Source: UBA7887 sp964408735 (GTDB taxonomy: Bacteria > Pseudomonadota > Alphaproteobacteria > UBA7887). Taken from it: 26,700 bases of DNA. This document shows positions 1 to 9,912 of the stretch, in pieces; positions within the stretch are counted from its first letter, which is position 1, and each line of letters starts with the position of its first letter. Where the stretch lies: contig CAYPAX010000067.1 of NCBI GenBank assembly GCA_964408735.1, positions 1 through 26,700 of the forward strand, read 5' to 3'. A model generated the notes under the pieces. That model saw only the letters and a list, made by a program, of their open reading frames with translations, was not told where the DNA came from and searched no databases. The position numbers and the translations under genes are program-made.

Positions 1-342
<342 letters not shown>

Positions 343-346
<4 letters not shown>

Positions 347-1437
347 CGCGCCCCCTCCCGCATCAGGGTCTTGGCCAGCGCGGCCAGCCGCGCGGCGGCA
401 TCGGGCGTGCCCAGGGCATGGGCCTTGGCTGCCGCTTCGGCCAGGGCCGGGTCCGCCATGCGGGCGGCGATGGCGTCGCTCAAGCTGTCGCCGCGGATAT
501 CGGATTCGGCAATCGACCAGGCGCCGCCGGCATCGGCCAGGGCTGCCGCGTTGGCGCTCTGATGGTCGTCGGTGGCATGGGCAAAGGGGATCAGGATTGC
601 CGGCCGGCCGACGCAGGCGAGCTCGGCGACGGTCGAGGCGCCGGCGCGGGCGATCACCAGATGGCTGTTGGCCAGGCGCTCGGCGATATCGTGGAAGAAG
701 GTCGCGACTTCCGCCTCGATATCCGCGGCGTCGAGGGTGGCACGGGCTTCGCGCAGGTCCTCCTCGCGGCATTGCAGGGTCAGGCGCAGGCGGCGGCGTG
801 CGTCGTCGGGCAAGGCAGCGAGCGCTCTCGGCACCCGCCGGCCCATGATGCGCGCACCCTGGCTGCCGCCGATGACCAGCAGGCGGAACGGGCCGTCGGG
901 TGCCGGCGCGGCGTAGGGGATGTCGCGTGCGGCGACGATCTCCGCCCGCACCGGGTTGCCGGTGTATGCGACCTGGCCGCCGGCGGGCACCCGCACGGTC
1001 TCGGGGAAGGCGGTGGCGATCATGCGGGCGCGGTGGGCCAGCAGCCGGTTGGCACGGCCGAGGACCGCATTCGCTTCGTGGATCAGGGTCGGCACGCCGA
1101 GGCCGGCGGCGGCGAACAGCGGCGGCACCGAGGCGTAACCACCGAAACCGACGGCCAGCGAAGGCTTGAGGCGGCGCAACAGGCCGCGCGCCTGCCAGGT
1201 GCCGAGCAGCAAATTGGTTAGCGAGCGCAGCATGCCGAGAACATTGCGCCCGGCGACGGCGCCGGCCCGCACCGCATAGCAGGCAACGCCGGGCAGCTCG
1301 CCCTCGAAGGCACTGCCCCGGCGATCGGTGACGAAGGCGGTCTCGATACCCTCGGCGCGCAAGGCCGCGGCAAGCGCCAGCGCCGGGAAGACGTGGCCGC
1401 CGGTGCCGCCGGCGGCGATGATCACGGGCCCGCTCAT
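343..1437 (-). CDS. murG: UDP-N-acetylglucosamine--N-acetylmuramyl-(pentapeptide) pyrophosphoryl-undecaprenol N-acetylglucosamine transferase MurG
   Basis: MurG transfers GlcNAc from UDP-GlcNAc onto lipid I to make lipid II at the inner face of the plasma membrane. The 364-residue protein starts MSGPVIIAAGGTGGHVFPAL, which carries the glycine-rich GGTGGH loop of the family. It then shows VGFGGYASVPPL, HEANAVLGRANRLLA, the second glycine loop GGSQGARIMGRRVP, and ARAGASTVAEL followed by IPFAHATDDHQSANA, the UDP-GlcNAc site. Length is normal. The reading frame stays open far upstream, but the start chosen at 1437 gives an ATGA overlap with the ftsW stop and places the GGTGGH loop close to the N-terminus, as expected. 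It probably acts with FtsW and MraY encoded beside it. Confidence 0.97.
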
Positions 1438-2558
1438 GGCGAATATCCCGGCCGCGCGCGCCAGCGGGTCAAGGCCAGAACCATGCCCATCGCCACCGCC
1501 AGCGCCAGCATCGAGGAGCCGCCATAGGAGATGAACGGCAGGGTCATGCCCTTGGTCGGCAGCAGGTTCAGCGACACAGCCATGTTGATCAGTGCCTGCA
1601 TGCCGAACAGGGTCAACAGGCCTGCGGCGGCCAACAGGCGGAAGAGGTCTTCCTCCTGCTGCAGGCGCAGGAAGCCGCGCAACACCACGAAGGCGAACAG
1701 CGCCACCAGCACCAGGCAGGCGACGAGGCCGAATTCCTCGCCGACGACGGCGAAAATGAAGTCGGCATGGGCATCGGGCAGGTGGGACTTGATAACGCCC
1801 TCGCCCGGGCCGCGGCCAAGCAGGCCGCCGCTGGAGAAGGCGCTGAGCGCGGTATCGACCTGATAGGTATCGCCCGATGCCGGGTCGAGAAAGCGGTCGA
1901 TGCGGCTTTGCACGTGATCGAGGCTGCGATAGCCGGCTATCAGTCCGCCGACGCCCGCCGCCATCAGCACGCCGACCCAAAGCAGGGGCAGTCCGGCGAG
2001 GAACCATTGCGCCGACCAGACCACGGTGGCGGCAAAGGCCATGCCGAAGTCCGGCTGCATGACGAGCAGCAGCAGGATGCAAGCGAACAGCGCTGCCGAA
2101 AGCACGTCGCCGGGAACGCCGCTGCGTTGGCGCTGCAAGGTGAACAGCCAGGCGGCGACCACGGCGAGTGCCGGCTTGACGATCTCCGAGGGCTGGATGG
2201 AAAAGCCGGCGACGACCAGCCAGCGGCGGGCACCCTTGACCTCGACGCCGAAGACCAGCGTTGCCAGCATCAGGAGCACGCCAATACCAAGCATCACCAT
2301 GGCCAGGCGGCGCACGCCGACGGGCGAGAGCAGGGATACCGCCAGCATTACCAGCAGCGACGGCACCACGAAGAGGAGGTGACGGTGGGCGAAGTGGAAG
2401 CTGTCGAGATCGAGGCGCTCGGCGACGGCGGGGCTGGCCGCGAGCACCATCAGCGCACCGAGTGCGAGCAGGACTAGCAGGGCCGCCAGCATCCAGCGGT
2501 CGACGGTAAGCCACCAGCGCCCGAGCAGGCTGGCATCGACGCGGGTGCCGGCGCTCAT
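1434..2558 (-). CDS. ftsW: Lipid II polymerase / cell division protein FtsW (SEDS family)
   Basis: FtsW is the divisome SEDS-family peptidoglycan glycosyltransferase, working in the inner membrane with its cognate transpeptidase FtsI (PBP3). The 374-residue product is almost wholly hydrophobic with about ten predicted membrane segments. Family signatures visible are HLPDAHADFIFAVVGEEFG with the conserved periplasmic acidic loop, the segment MQALINMAVSLNLLPTKG, and LPFISYGGSSM near the C-terminus. The start at 2558 (MSAGTRVDASLL) is chosen over an upstream in-frame start because it forms an ATGA with the murD stop. The upstream extension is Arg-rich and lies opposite murD sequence. Its partner ftsI is encoded earlier in the same cluster. 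Confidence 0.96.
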   Translation of the reverse strand: MSAGTRVDASLLGRWWLTVDRWMLAALLVLLALGALMVLAASPAVAERLDLDSFHFAHRHLLFVVPSLLVMLAVSLLSPVGVRRLAMVMLGIGVLLMLATLVFGVEVKGARRWLVVAGFSIQPSEIVKPALAVVAAWLFTLQRQRSGVPGDVLSAALFACILLLLVMQPDFGMAFAATVVWSAQWFLAGLPLLWVGVLMAAGVGGLIAGYRSLDHVQSRIDRFLDPASGDTYQVDTALSAFSSGGLLGRGPGEGVIKSHLPDAHADFIFAVVGEEFGLVACLVLVALFAFVVLRGFLRLQQEEDLFRLLAAAGLLTLFGMQALINMAVSLNLLPTKGMTLPFISYGGSSMLALAVAMGMVLALTRWRARPGYSP

Positions 2559-3913
2559 GACAGGGCCTCGACAAGGGCGCGGAAGCGCTCGCCGCGCGCT
2601 TCGAAGCTGGAGAACTGATCGAAAGAGGCGCAGGCCGGGGACAGCAGCACCACCTCGCCGGGCGCAGCGGCTGCCGCGGCTTCGGCGACGGCACGATCGA
2701 GGGTGCCGCACAGGGTCGTGGGCATGTCCAGGCTCGCCAACCGTTCCGCTGCCTCGCCGATCAGATAGGCGCGCACGACATGGCCGAGATGGGGGTCGAG
2801 GACGTCCAGGCCCTCGTCCTTGCCGCGGCCGCCGGCGATCCAGTGGATGCGCTCGAAGGCAGCCAAGCCTTGCGCCGCTGCCATGGCATTGGTCGCCTTG
2901 CTGTCGTTGACGTAGCGCACGCCATGGCGCGTGGCGATCGGCTCCATGCGGTGGGCGAGGCCGGGATAGGTGGCAAGACCTGCGGCGGCTTCCTCGGGCG
3001 CCAGGCCGAGTACGCGGGCGATGGCATAGGCGACGGCCGCATTCTGGCGATTGTGGTCGCCGGCCAGACTGTCGATGCCGCTCAGAGAAGCGATACGGCG
3101 TGCTTCGCCATCCAGCGCATCGTGCAAGGCGCCGTCGGCAACGAAAATGCCGCCCTCGACAGGCCCGCTCGTCGAAACCGGGATCAGGCGCTGGGCGCCA
3201 TGGCTGGCGAGATCGTCGAAGATGGCCGCGGTCAGCTGGTCGTCAACGGCGATCACGGCACTGCAGGCGGGTCCTTGGCCATCGAAGATGTGGCGCTTGG
3301 CGGCGACATAGCCTGCCATGCCGCCATGGCGGTCAAGATGATCCGGCGACAGGTTGAGCAAGGCCGCCACGTCGAAGACTATGCCGCGGGCGAGGTCGAG
3401 CTGGTAGGACGACATTTCGATGACATAGGTGCCGCCAGCTTCGAGGGGTTCCAGGTCGAGGGCCGGGGCGCCGATATTGCCGCCAACCTGGACCGGGCGG
3501 CCGGCGCTTTGCAACAAATGCCCGAGCAGAGCCGTGGTGGTCGATTTGCCGTTGGTGCCGGTGATGCCGACGATGCGCGGACCCCTGTCGCGCACCGCCG
3601 CCGCCATCAGCGGCACGTCGCAGAGGATCTCGACGCCGGCCTCTTGTGCCGCGCGCACCACCGGGTGCGGCGCGGGATGGGTCAAAGGCACGCCGGGGCT
3701 GAGCACGAGGGCGCGGATGTCCTGCCACTCGGCCGCGGGGAGATCGGCGCTGCGGGCGCCGAGCCGTTCGGCTTCGGCCAAGCTGTCGCCGCGGTCGTCG
3801 CCGGCCACCACCTCGGCGCCGCCGGCGACAAGGGCGCGAATGGCCGACAGGCCGCTGCGCCCCAGTCCGAAGACCGCCACACGCTCGCCCTGGAATTCCG
3901 TGACCGGGATCAT
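2555..3913 (-). CDS. murD: UDP-N-acetylmuramoyl-L-alanine--D-glutamate ligase MurD
   Basis: MurD adds D-glutamate to UDP-MurNAc-L-Ala in the cytoplasm. The 452-residue protein has an N-terminal Rossmann domain (VAVFGLGRSGLSAI, residues 12-25), the Mur-ligase ATP-binding loop TGTNGKSTTT (118-127), the conserved LNLSPDHLDRH and the C-terminal VNDSKATN motif. Its length matches the family. The ATG at 3913 lies 4 bp after the TGA of mraY, and the 3' end overlaps ftsW by four bases. All expected motifs are intact, so it should be active. Confidence 0.97.
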   Translation of the reverse strand: MIPVTEFQGERVAVFGLGRSGLSAIRALVAGGAEVVAGDDRGDSLAEAERLGARSADLPAAEWQDIRALVLSPGVPLTHPAPHPVVRAAQEAGVEILCDVPLMAAAVRDRGPRIVGITGTNGKSTTTALLGHLLQSAGRPVQVGGNIGAPALDLEPLEAGGTYVIEMSSYQLDLARGIVFDVAALLNLSPDHLDRHGGMAGYVAAKRHIFDGQGPACSAVIAVDDQLTAAIFDDLASHGAQRLIPVSTSGPVEGGIFVADGALHDALDGEARRIASLSGIDSLAGDHNRQNAAVAYAIARVLGLAPEEAAAGLATYPGLAHRMEPIATRHGVRYVNDSKATNAMAAAQGLAAFERIHWIAGGRGKDEGLDVLDPHLGHVVRAYLIGEAAERLASLDMPTTLCGTLDRAVAEAAAAAAPGEVVLLSPACASFDQFSSFEARGERFRALVEALS

Positions 3914-3917
3914 CGCC

Positions 3918-5006
3918 TCACCTCAGCTTCAGGGTGGCGAGCCCGGCCAGGGCCAGGATCAGGGCGATAATCCAGAAGCGGATGACGATGGTCGGCTCTT
4001 CCCAACCCTTTTGCTCGAAATGGTGATGCAAAGGCGCCATGCGGAAGACGCGTTTGCCGGTCATCTTGAACGAAGCCACCTGCACGATCACCGACACCGC
4101 CTCCAGCACGAACAGCCCGCCGATGATGGCGAGCACCAGCTCGTGCTTGGTGATGACGCTGATGGTGCCGAGCGCGCCGCCGGTCGCCAGGCTGCCGGTG
4201 TCGCCCATGAAGATCATGGCCGGCGGTGCGTTGAACCAGAGGAAGCCCAGGCTGGCACCGACCAGGGCGCCGCACAGCACGGCCAGCTCGCCGGTGCCGG
4301 GCACGGCGTGGATCTGCAGGTAGTCGGCAAAGACCGCATTGCCGACGAGATAGGAGATGACCCCGAAACAGGCCGCCGCGATCATGATCGGCACGATGGC
4401 GAGGCCGTCGAGCCCATCGGTCAGATTGACCGCGTTCGAGGCGCCGACGACCACCAGCATGGCGAAGGGAATGACGAACCAGCCGAGCTGGATCAAGACG
4501 CTCTTGAGGAAGGGCAAGGCGAGCGCCATGGACATGGGTTCGGGCAACAGGCGCGTGATCCAGACCGTCGCCACCAGCGCGATGGCGGCCTGGATGAGCA
4601 GCTTGAGCGATCCCGGCAGGCCGCGATGGTGGCGCTGGGTGACCTTGAGGTAGTCGTCGGCGAAGCCCACCGCGCCGAAGCCGCAGGTCACCAGCAACAC
4701 CACCCAGACGAACTGATTGCTCAGGTCCGCCCACAAGAGCGTGCCGATCATCAGCGCCAGCAGAATAAGGAAGCCGCCCATGGTGGGGGTGCCCTGCTTG
4801 GTCTGCAGGTGGCTTTGCGGCCCGTCGTCGCGGATCGGCTGGCCTTCGACCTGGCGCGCGCGCAGCAGGCGGATCAGGATCGGCCCGAAGATGAAGCTGA
4901 TGATGAGCGCGGTAAGAATCGCGCCGCCGGTGCGGAAAGTGAGGTAGCGGAAGAGGTTGAAGACCGCGTAATCCTCGGCGAGCGGCGAGAGCAGGTTGTA
5001 CAGCAC
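3918..5006 (-). CDS. mraY: Phospho-N-acetylmuramoyl-pentapeptide-transferase MraY
   Basis: MraY is the polytopic inner-membrane enzyme that joins UDP-MurNAc-pentapeptide to undecaprenyl phosphate, making lipid I. The 362-residue product shows the Mg-binding and catalytic motifs FADDYLKVTQ, NAVNLTDGLDGLA and APLHHHFEQKGW, with about ten hydrophobic segments. The open frame continues upstream inside murF, so the start had to be chosen. The GTG at 5006 is preceded by a GGAAGGG Shine-Dalgarno-like stretch, lies 17 bp after the murF stop, and gives MLYNLLSPL, the normal MraY N-terminus. It is one of several non-ATG starts in the cluster. Confidence 0.95.
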   Translation of the reverse strand: MLYNLLSPLAEDYAVFNLFRYLTFRTGGAILTALIISFIFGPILIRLLRARQVEGQPIRDDGPQSHLQTKQGTPTMGGFLILLALMIGTLLWADLSNQFVWVVLLVTCGFGAVGFADDYLKVTQRHHRGLPGSLKLLIQAAIALVATVWITRLLPEPMSMALALPFLKSVLIQLGWFVIPFAMLVVVGASNAVNLTDGLDGLAIVPIMIAAACFGVISYLVGNAVFADYLQIHAVPGTGELAVLCGALVGASLGFLWFNAPPAMIFMGDTGSLATGGALGTISVITKHELVLAIIGGLFVLEAVSVIVQVASFKMTGKRVFRMAPLHHHFEQKGWEEPTIVIRFWIIALILALAGLATLKLR

Positions 5007-5023
5007 GGTCCCTACCCTTCCGC

Positions 5024-6454
5024 TCAGCAGTCGCCATTGGCCGCGAGCGGCATGCTGCCGCCCTCGTCCTCGGCGGCGGCCAGTGCCGCGACCACGTGCT
5101 CCATGGCGCTGCCGCGCGAGCCCTTGACCAGAACCACGTCGCCGCCGCGCAAGGTCGCGGCGATCTTGGGCGCGAGCGCCTTGGCGTCGTCGGCATGCAG
5201 GCCGCGGCGATGGCGCGGCAGGGCGTCGTGGGCCGCTGCCGACAGCGGCCCGGCGCTGTGCACCAGATCGATCTCGGCGCGCTCCAGCTCGAGCGCCAGG
5301 GCGGCGTGCAGGCTGTCTGCGTCCGGCCCGAGCTCCAGCATGTCGCCGAGCACGGCGATGCGCCGGCCGCGGGCTTCCGTCTCCGCCAGCATGGCGATGG
5401 CGGCGCGCATGGAGGCGGGGCTGGCATTGTAGCTGTCGTCGATGACCAGCACCCGGCCGCAGGCGAGATCGAGGCTGCGCATGACGCCGCGGCCTGCCGG
5501 CGCCGTCGCTTCGGCGAAGGCGGTGGCGGCACGGCCGACGTCTTCGCCCAAGGCATGCACCGCGGCCAGTGCGGCGAGGCTGTTCATGGCCCAATGACGG
5601 CCATCGATGCCGAGCACATAGTCGAAGCGGCGGCCGTCGATCTCGATCGATATCCGGTTGTTGCCGGGCGCCGGCCGGTAGCCGAGCAAGCGTGCCATGC
5701 AGGGCTCAGAGCTGCCGAAATCGACGATGCGGCTGATGCGGGCCGCGCCCGCCGCCTGCACCAGATACGAAAAATGCGGGTTATCGCGATTGAGGACGGC
5801 AGCGCCGCCCGGCGTAACGCCGGAGAAGATCTCGGCTTTCGCCGCCGCAATCTCGCCGACATCGCGGAAATGGGCCAGGTGGACCGCCTCCACCGTCGTC
5901 ACCAGCGCCACGTCGGGGCGCGCGATCTGGCTCAAATGGGCGATCTCGCCGGCATGGTTCATGCCCATCTCGAGGACGCAGAAACGGGCTTCCGGCGGCA
6001 GATTGGCAAGGCTCAGGGGCAGGCCGAACTGATTGTTGAGGTTGCCGCGGCTGGCATGGGCCGCACCGAGGGCAGCAAGTGCCCGCGCAGCCAGATCCTT
6101 GGTGCCGGTCTTGCCGACACTGCCGGTGATGCCGACGAGGCGGGCGGCGCTGCGGGCGCGTGCCGCCTGGGCAAGGCCGACGAGCGCCGCTTCGGTATCC
6201 TCGACGACCAGCAGCGGTGCCTCGCCGAGGCCCGCCGGCAGCTGCGAGACCACGGCTGCCGCGGCACCCGCCTGCAGGGCCTGCGCGACATAGTCGTGGC
6301 CGTCGAAATTGGGTCCGGTCAGGGCGACGAACAGCTCGCCGCCAGTGAGGCTGCGGCTGTCGATGGAAATGCCGGCGGCGGTCCAATCGCCGTGCGCAAC
6401 TCCGTCGCACGCGCTTGCCGCCGCCGCTGCCGTCCATGTGGCCCGGCCGGTCAC
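5024..6454 (-). CDS. murF: UDP-N-acetylmuramoyl-tripeptide--D-alanyl-D-alanine ligase MurF
   Basis: MurF attaches D-Ala-D-Ala to the UDP-MurNAc-tripeptide, completing the pentapeptide precursor in the cytoplasm. The 476-residue protein has the N-terminal substrate-binding domain (ISIDSRSLTGGELFVAL), the Mur-ligase P-loop TGSVGKTGTKD (110-120), LEMGMNHAGEI and IDDSYNASPASM, all diagnostic for MurF. The start is a GTG at 6454 whose bases overlap the murE TGA (GTGA). The next gene, mraY, starts 17 bp downstream. The motifs are complete. Confidence 0.96.
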   Translation of the reverse strand: MTGRATWTAAAAASACDGVAHGDWTAAGISIDSRSLTGGELFVALTGPNFDGHDYVAQALQAGAAAAVVSQLPAGLGEAPLLVVEDTEAALVGLAQAARARSAARLVGITGSVGKTGTKDLAARALAALGAAHASRGNLNNQFGLPLSLANLPPEARFCVLEMGMNHAGEIAHLSQIARPDVALVTTVEAVHLAHFRDVGEIAAAKAEIFSGVTPGGAAVLNRDNPHFSYLVQAAGAARISRIVDFGSSEPCMARLLGYRPAPGNNRISIEIDGRRFDYVLGIDGRHWAMNSLAALAAVHALGEDVGRAATAFAEATAPAGRGVMRSLDLACGRVLVIDDSYNASPASMRAAIAMLAETEARGRRIAVLGDMLELGPDADSLHAALALELERAEIDLVHSAGPLSAAAHDALPRHRRGLHADDAKALAPKIAATLRGGDVVLVKGSRGSAMEHVVAALAAAEDEGGSMPLAANGDC

Positions 6455-7923
6455 GGCAGCGCCTCGCCGCCACGCCCGAGCATGGCTTGCCGCGCGATCT
6501 CGGCATCGTCGAAAGGCAGGCGTCGGTCGCCAACGATTTGTACGCTCTCGTGGCCCTTGCCGGCGATGAGCACGGCGTCGCCACCTTCCATGGCGGCGAT
6601 GGCGGCCTCGATGGCTGCGGCCCGATCGCCGATATCGCGCGCGTTCGGACAGGCCGCCAGCATTGCGGCGCGGATGGTGGCAGGGTCCTCGCCGCGGGGA
6701 TTGTCGTCGGTGACGATCACGGTGTCCGCAAGTTCGGCCGCCACGGTGCCCATCATTGGCCGTTTGCCGGCATCGCGGTCGCCGCCGCAGCCGAACACCA
6801 GATGCAATTGCCCCGTGACATGGGGGCGAAGCGCGCCGAGCACCGCGCGCAAGGCGTCGGGGGTGTGGGCGTAGTCCACCACCACGGGCCCGCCAGCGGC
6901 ATCCAAAGCGACGGTTTGCAAGCGCCCCGGCGCCCCGGCCAGGTGCGCCAAGGCGGCGAATACCGCTGCCGGCTCCTCGCCGCAGGCGATGGCAAGCGCC
7001 GCCGCGCAGAGCAGGTTGCTGGCCTGGAAGCCGCCCAGCAATGGTGTTTCGACATCGTATCGATGCCCGTCAAAGCTGACATCGAAGCGCTGGCCGGCAG
7101 CGAGGGCGCGGCGATTCGACAAAGCGAGGTCGGCCGGCGAAGCACCGAAGGTGATCAGCCTTTGGCCGCGTTCGCGGCACTGCGCCGCCAAGGTCCGGCC
7201 GCGGGCGTCGTCGGTATTGATGACGGCGCAACCGTTTGCCGGCAGCACCTCGCCGAACAGCCTCGCCTTGGCGGCCATGTAGCTGTCTTCGTCGCGGTGA
7301 TAGTCGAGATGGTCGCGGCTGAGATTGGTGAAGGCGGCCGCGGTCAATATTACGCCATCGCAACGATACTGGGCGAGACCGTGGCTGGAAGCCTCCAGGG
7401 CCACATGTTCGATGCCGGCGCCGGCCAGGGCCTGCAGCGTCGCGTGCAGGGCGGCGGGCTCGGGGGTGGTCAGGGACGGGCCGGCCGCGAAGCCTGGCGC
7501 GGCGACGCCGAGGGTGCCGAGGCTTGCCGCCGATTTGTCCAGTTGTTCCCAGATCTGGCGCAGGAATACGACCACCGAGGTCTTGCCGTTGGTACCCGTC
7601 ACGGCGGCGACGGTACGCGGTTGCGGCGCGAAGAAGCGCGCCGCCGCATGGGCATAGCGGCGGCGCGGCGTGGCGTCGGCGATCAGCGGCAGACCGGCTG
7701 CCGCGCAGGCTTCGGCCGCAGCGGGCGCAGCCAGCACCGCCACCGCGCCGTGGCTTGCGGCATCGGCAATGAAACGGCTGCCGTCGGCGCGCACGCCGGG
7801 CAAGGCGGCGAACAGGTAGCCCGGCTTTACCTGGCGGCTGTCGCTGCTAAGCCCGGTGATCTGCAAATCGTTGTCGCCCGCGCGCGCCATTCCCGTTTCG
7901 CCGACCACCTCAGAAAGACGCAA
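6451..7923 (-). CDS. murE: UDP-N-acetylmuramoyl-L-alanyl-D-glutamate--2,6-diaminopimelate ligase MurE
   Basis: MurE adds the third stem-peptide residue in the cytoplasm. The Mur P-loop VTGTNGKTS is at residues 108-116, ALEASSHGLAQ at 175-185, and DNPR at 407-410. The DNPR motif is the established marker for meso-diaminopimelate specificity, as in Gram-negative bacteria. The start is uncertain. A TTG at 7923 gives 490 residues (MRLSEVVGETG) and overlaps the end of ftsI by 14 bp. A GTG at 7908 is the alternative. The frame also remains open to 8109, but that extension is Arg/Pro-rich ftsI antisense-type sequence with no family similarity. No strong ribosome binding site distinguishes the candidates. 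Confidence 0.93.
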   Translation of the reverse strand: MRLSEVVGETGMARAGDNDLQITGLSSDSRQVKPGYLFAALPGVRADGSRFIADAASHGAVAVLAAPAAAEACAAAGLPLIADATPRRRYAHAAARFFAPQPRTVAAVTGTNGKTSVVVFLRQIWEQLDKSAASLGTLGVAAPGFAAGPSLTTPEPAALHATLQALAGAGIEHVALEASSHGLAQYRCDGVILTAAAFTNLSRDHLDYHRDEDSYMAAKARLFGEVLPANGCAVINTDDARGRTLAAQCRERGQRLITFGASPADLALSNRRALAAGQRFDVSFDGHRYDVETPLLGGFQASNLLCAAALAIACGEEPAAVFAALAHLAGAPGRLQTVALDAAGGPVVVDYAHTPDALRAVLGALRPHVTGQLHLVFGCGGDRDAGKRPMMGTVAAELADTVIVTDDNPRGEDPATIRAAMLAACPNARDIGDRAAAIEAAIAAMEGGDAVLIAGKGHESVQIVGDRRLPFDDAEIARQAMLGRGGEALP

Positions 7924-9601
7924 GACGGATCTCGGTGCCGTCGGGCGTGACCAGGAATGGCGGGGATTCCGCTTCGACGATGGGATCGGCGCGCGGCGGC
8001 AGGCCGGCCAGGGGACCGATGCGGGCGGCGACGCGCCCGACCACGGGCGCCGCCGTCCAGCCGCCGGTGGCGTAGCCGTAGCTCTCCTCGGTGCCCTGGG
8101 GCTCGTCAACCACGGCCAGGATCACATAGCGCGGGCTGTCGATGGGGAAGGCGCCGAGAAAGGACGACAGCAGGCGATTGCGGTCATAGCCTCCGGCGCC
8201 GTTCTTCTCGGCCGTGCCGGTCTTGCCGCCGACCAGATAGCCCGGCGCGTCGGCCTTGCTGCCGGTGCCGTGTTCGACCACCAGGCGCAGCAATTGGCGC
8301 ATCTTGCGGGAGGTCTCGGCGCTGATGACCCGGGCGCCGGGCGCGGGCGCGTCGCGGCGCAGCAGGGTCAGCGTGCGCATGGTGCCGCCATTGACCAGGG
8401 CCGCGCCGGCCGCCGCCAGTTGCAGCGGGCTGACGGCGATGCCGTGGCCGAAGCCGATGGTGGCGGTGTTGATCTCGCGCCAGCGCGCGGGCGTCATCGG
8501 CGCGCCGACCTCAGGCAGTGCCACCGGCGCCGGGTTCAAGAGGCCGAAGTTGGCGAGGAAGGCCTGCTGGCGCTCGCCGCCCAGATCCAGCGCCATCTTG
8601 GCGGCGCCGATATTGGACGAATGCATAAAGATCTCGGGCACCGACAGCCAGCGGTTCTCGGCATGGAAATCGCGAATGGTGAAGCGCGCAAGGCGCAGGG
8701 GCTCGGAGGCGTCGTAGCCATCATCGAGCCCGACGATACCGGCATCGAGCGCGGCGGCGATGGTGAAGGTCTTGAAGGTCGAGCCCATCTCGTAGATGCC
8801 GAGGCTGGCGCGGTTGAAGCGGGCATCGCCGGGGCTGCGGCCGGGATCGCGGTTGGGGTCGAAATCGGGCAGGCTGACCATGGCCACGACTTCGGCGCTG
8901 TCGACATCGACGATGACGCCGGCGGCGCCCGAGGCGGTGTAGGTCGCCATGCTGGCCGCCAGCTCCTGGCGCAGGATGTGCTGGAAGCGGACGTCGAGGG
9001 ACAAGGCGAGGGGCGTGTCCGGGTCCGCGGTCAGACGTTCCTCATGGGCCTTTTCGATGCCGGCGATGCCGGAATTGTCGGTATCGGTGAAGCCCACCAG
9101 ATGCGCCGCCGCCTCGCCTTGGGGATAGACCCGGCGCTGTTCGCTGAGGAACTGCAGGCCGGGTTCGCCGAGGCGGTTGATCTGATAGGCCTGGCGCGGC
9201 GTCAGATGTCGGCGGATCCAGACGAAGCCGCGATCGCCGGCGAGGCGGAACTGGGTCTTGGCGCGGTCGAGACCGGGCACGATGGCGGCCAGACGCGCCG
9301 CGGTCGCGGCGGGGGTGCGGATGAGCCTGGCATCGGCGTAGAGCGAATGGGTCTCGAGATTGGTCGCCAGCACGGTGCCGTTGCGGTCGACGATGTCGGC
9401 GCGCAGCAATGGCGTGCCGATAACGGCGGCGCTGCTGCGCGAGCGCTCTGCCGCGGTCTCGAACAGGCTGACCTTGACCAGCTGCGCCGACAGGGCCAGG
9501 AAGCCCAGCGAAAACAGTGCCGCGCCTACCACCAGGCGTGTGCGTGCGACTTCGAGAGCACTCTTGCCGGCGCCTTCGAGGCGGATCGCGGGGATTGCCA
9601 T
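7910..9601 (-). CDS. ftsI: Peptidoglycan D,D-transpeptidase FtsI (PBP3)
   Basis: FtsI is the division-specific class B penicillin-binding protein that crosslinks septal peptidoglycan together with FtsW. It has a short cytoplasmic N-terminus, one membrane anchor (about residues 23-43), a PBP dimerization domain beginning near RADIVDRNGTVLATN, and a transpeptidase domain. All three active-site motifs are present: STFK (274-277), SSN (328-330) and KTG (460-462). Length is 563 residues, usual for alphaproteobacteria. The start at 9601 is chosen because its ATG shares the final A of the ftsL stop (TGATG) and gives MAIPAIRLEG shortly before the membrane anchor. The earlier in-frame start lies inside ftsL. 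Confidence 0.96.
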   Translation of the reverse strand: MAIPAIRLEGAGKSALEVARTRLVVGAALFSLGFLALSAQLVKVSLFETAAERSRSSAAVIGTPLLRADIVDRNGTVLATNLETHSLYADARLIRTPAATAARLAAIVPGLDRAKTQFRLAGDRGFVWIRRHLTPRQAYQINRLGEPGLQFLSEQRRVYPQGEAAAHLVGFTDTDNSGIAGIEKAHEERLTADPDTPLALSLDVRFQHILRQELAASMATYTASGAAGVIVDVDSAEVVAMVSLPDFDPNRDPGRSPGDARFNRASLGIYEMGSTFKTFTIAAALDAGIVGLDDGYDASEPLRLARFTIRDFHAENRWLSVPEIFMHSSNIGAAKMALDLGGERQQAFLANFGLLNPAPVALPEVGAPMTPARWREINTATIGFGHGIAVSPLQLAAAGAALVNGGTMRTLTLLRRDAPAPGARVISAETSRKMRQLLRLVVEHGTGSKADAPGYLVGGKTGTAEKNGAGGYDRNRLLSSFLGAFPIDSPRYVILAVVDEPQGTEESYGYATGGWTAAPVVGRVAARIGPLAGLPPRADPIVEAESPPFLVTPDGTEIRLASF

Positions 9602-9912
9602 CAGCGCTCGCTTTCGCCGGCATCGGCGAGGGTCGTGGCGGCCCATGGCAGGTCAGAAATTCGCACCACCCTGTCGGCGCCGAGGGGCACCAGGTCCAGA
9701 TGGCTGCCGGCGAGCTCGGCCAGGCGGTCGGGGCGGTCGAGGAAGGCCCACTCAGCCTTGAGCACGTGAATCGCGTCGTGCTCGGCGGCAAGCTCGCTGG
9801 CCAGGCGGATATGCTCGGCTTCGAGCGCCGCCACTTCGTATTTGAGCTGGTAGAGGGCGAGCGCCGCGGCGCCCAGCAGAACCAAGGCAAGGGCGCCGGA
9901 AAGACGGATCAT
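9601..9912 (-). CDS. ftsL: Cell division protein FtsL
   Basis: FtsL is a small bitopic divisome protein that, with FtsB and FtsQ, activates FtsW/FtsI. The 103-residue product is poorly conserved in sequence but right in form. It has a very short cytoplasmic start, one hydrophobic segment (about residues 4-21, ending ALALYQLKYEV), then a leucine/alanine heptad region (about 24-52, VAALEAEHIRLASEL) consistent with a coiled coil. Then comes the LDRPDRLAELAGSHLDLVPL stretch typical of proteobacterial FtsL. It sits between rsmH and ftsI as expected, with an ATGA overlap with rsmH and TGATG with ftsI. Position and architecture together make the call reliable. Confidence 0.9.
   Translation of the reverse strand: MIRLSGALALVLLGAAALALYQLKYEVAALEAEHIRLASELAAEHDAIHVLKAEWAFLDRPDRLAELAGSHLDLVPLGADRVVRISDLPWAATTLADAGESER

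Noticed and set aside
3429..5432. A 667-codon open frame on the plus strand opposite murD, mraY and murF
   Set aside because: It is opposite three well-supported genes, is rich in Arg, Gln, Asp and His as high-GC antisense frames are, and shows no domain. Similar long plus-strand frames at 5096-6874, 7856-9769 and 2780-3970 were rejected for the same reason.
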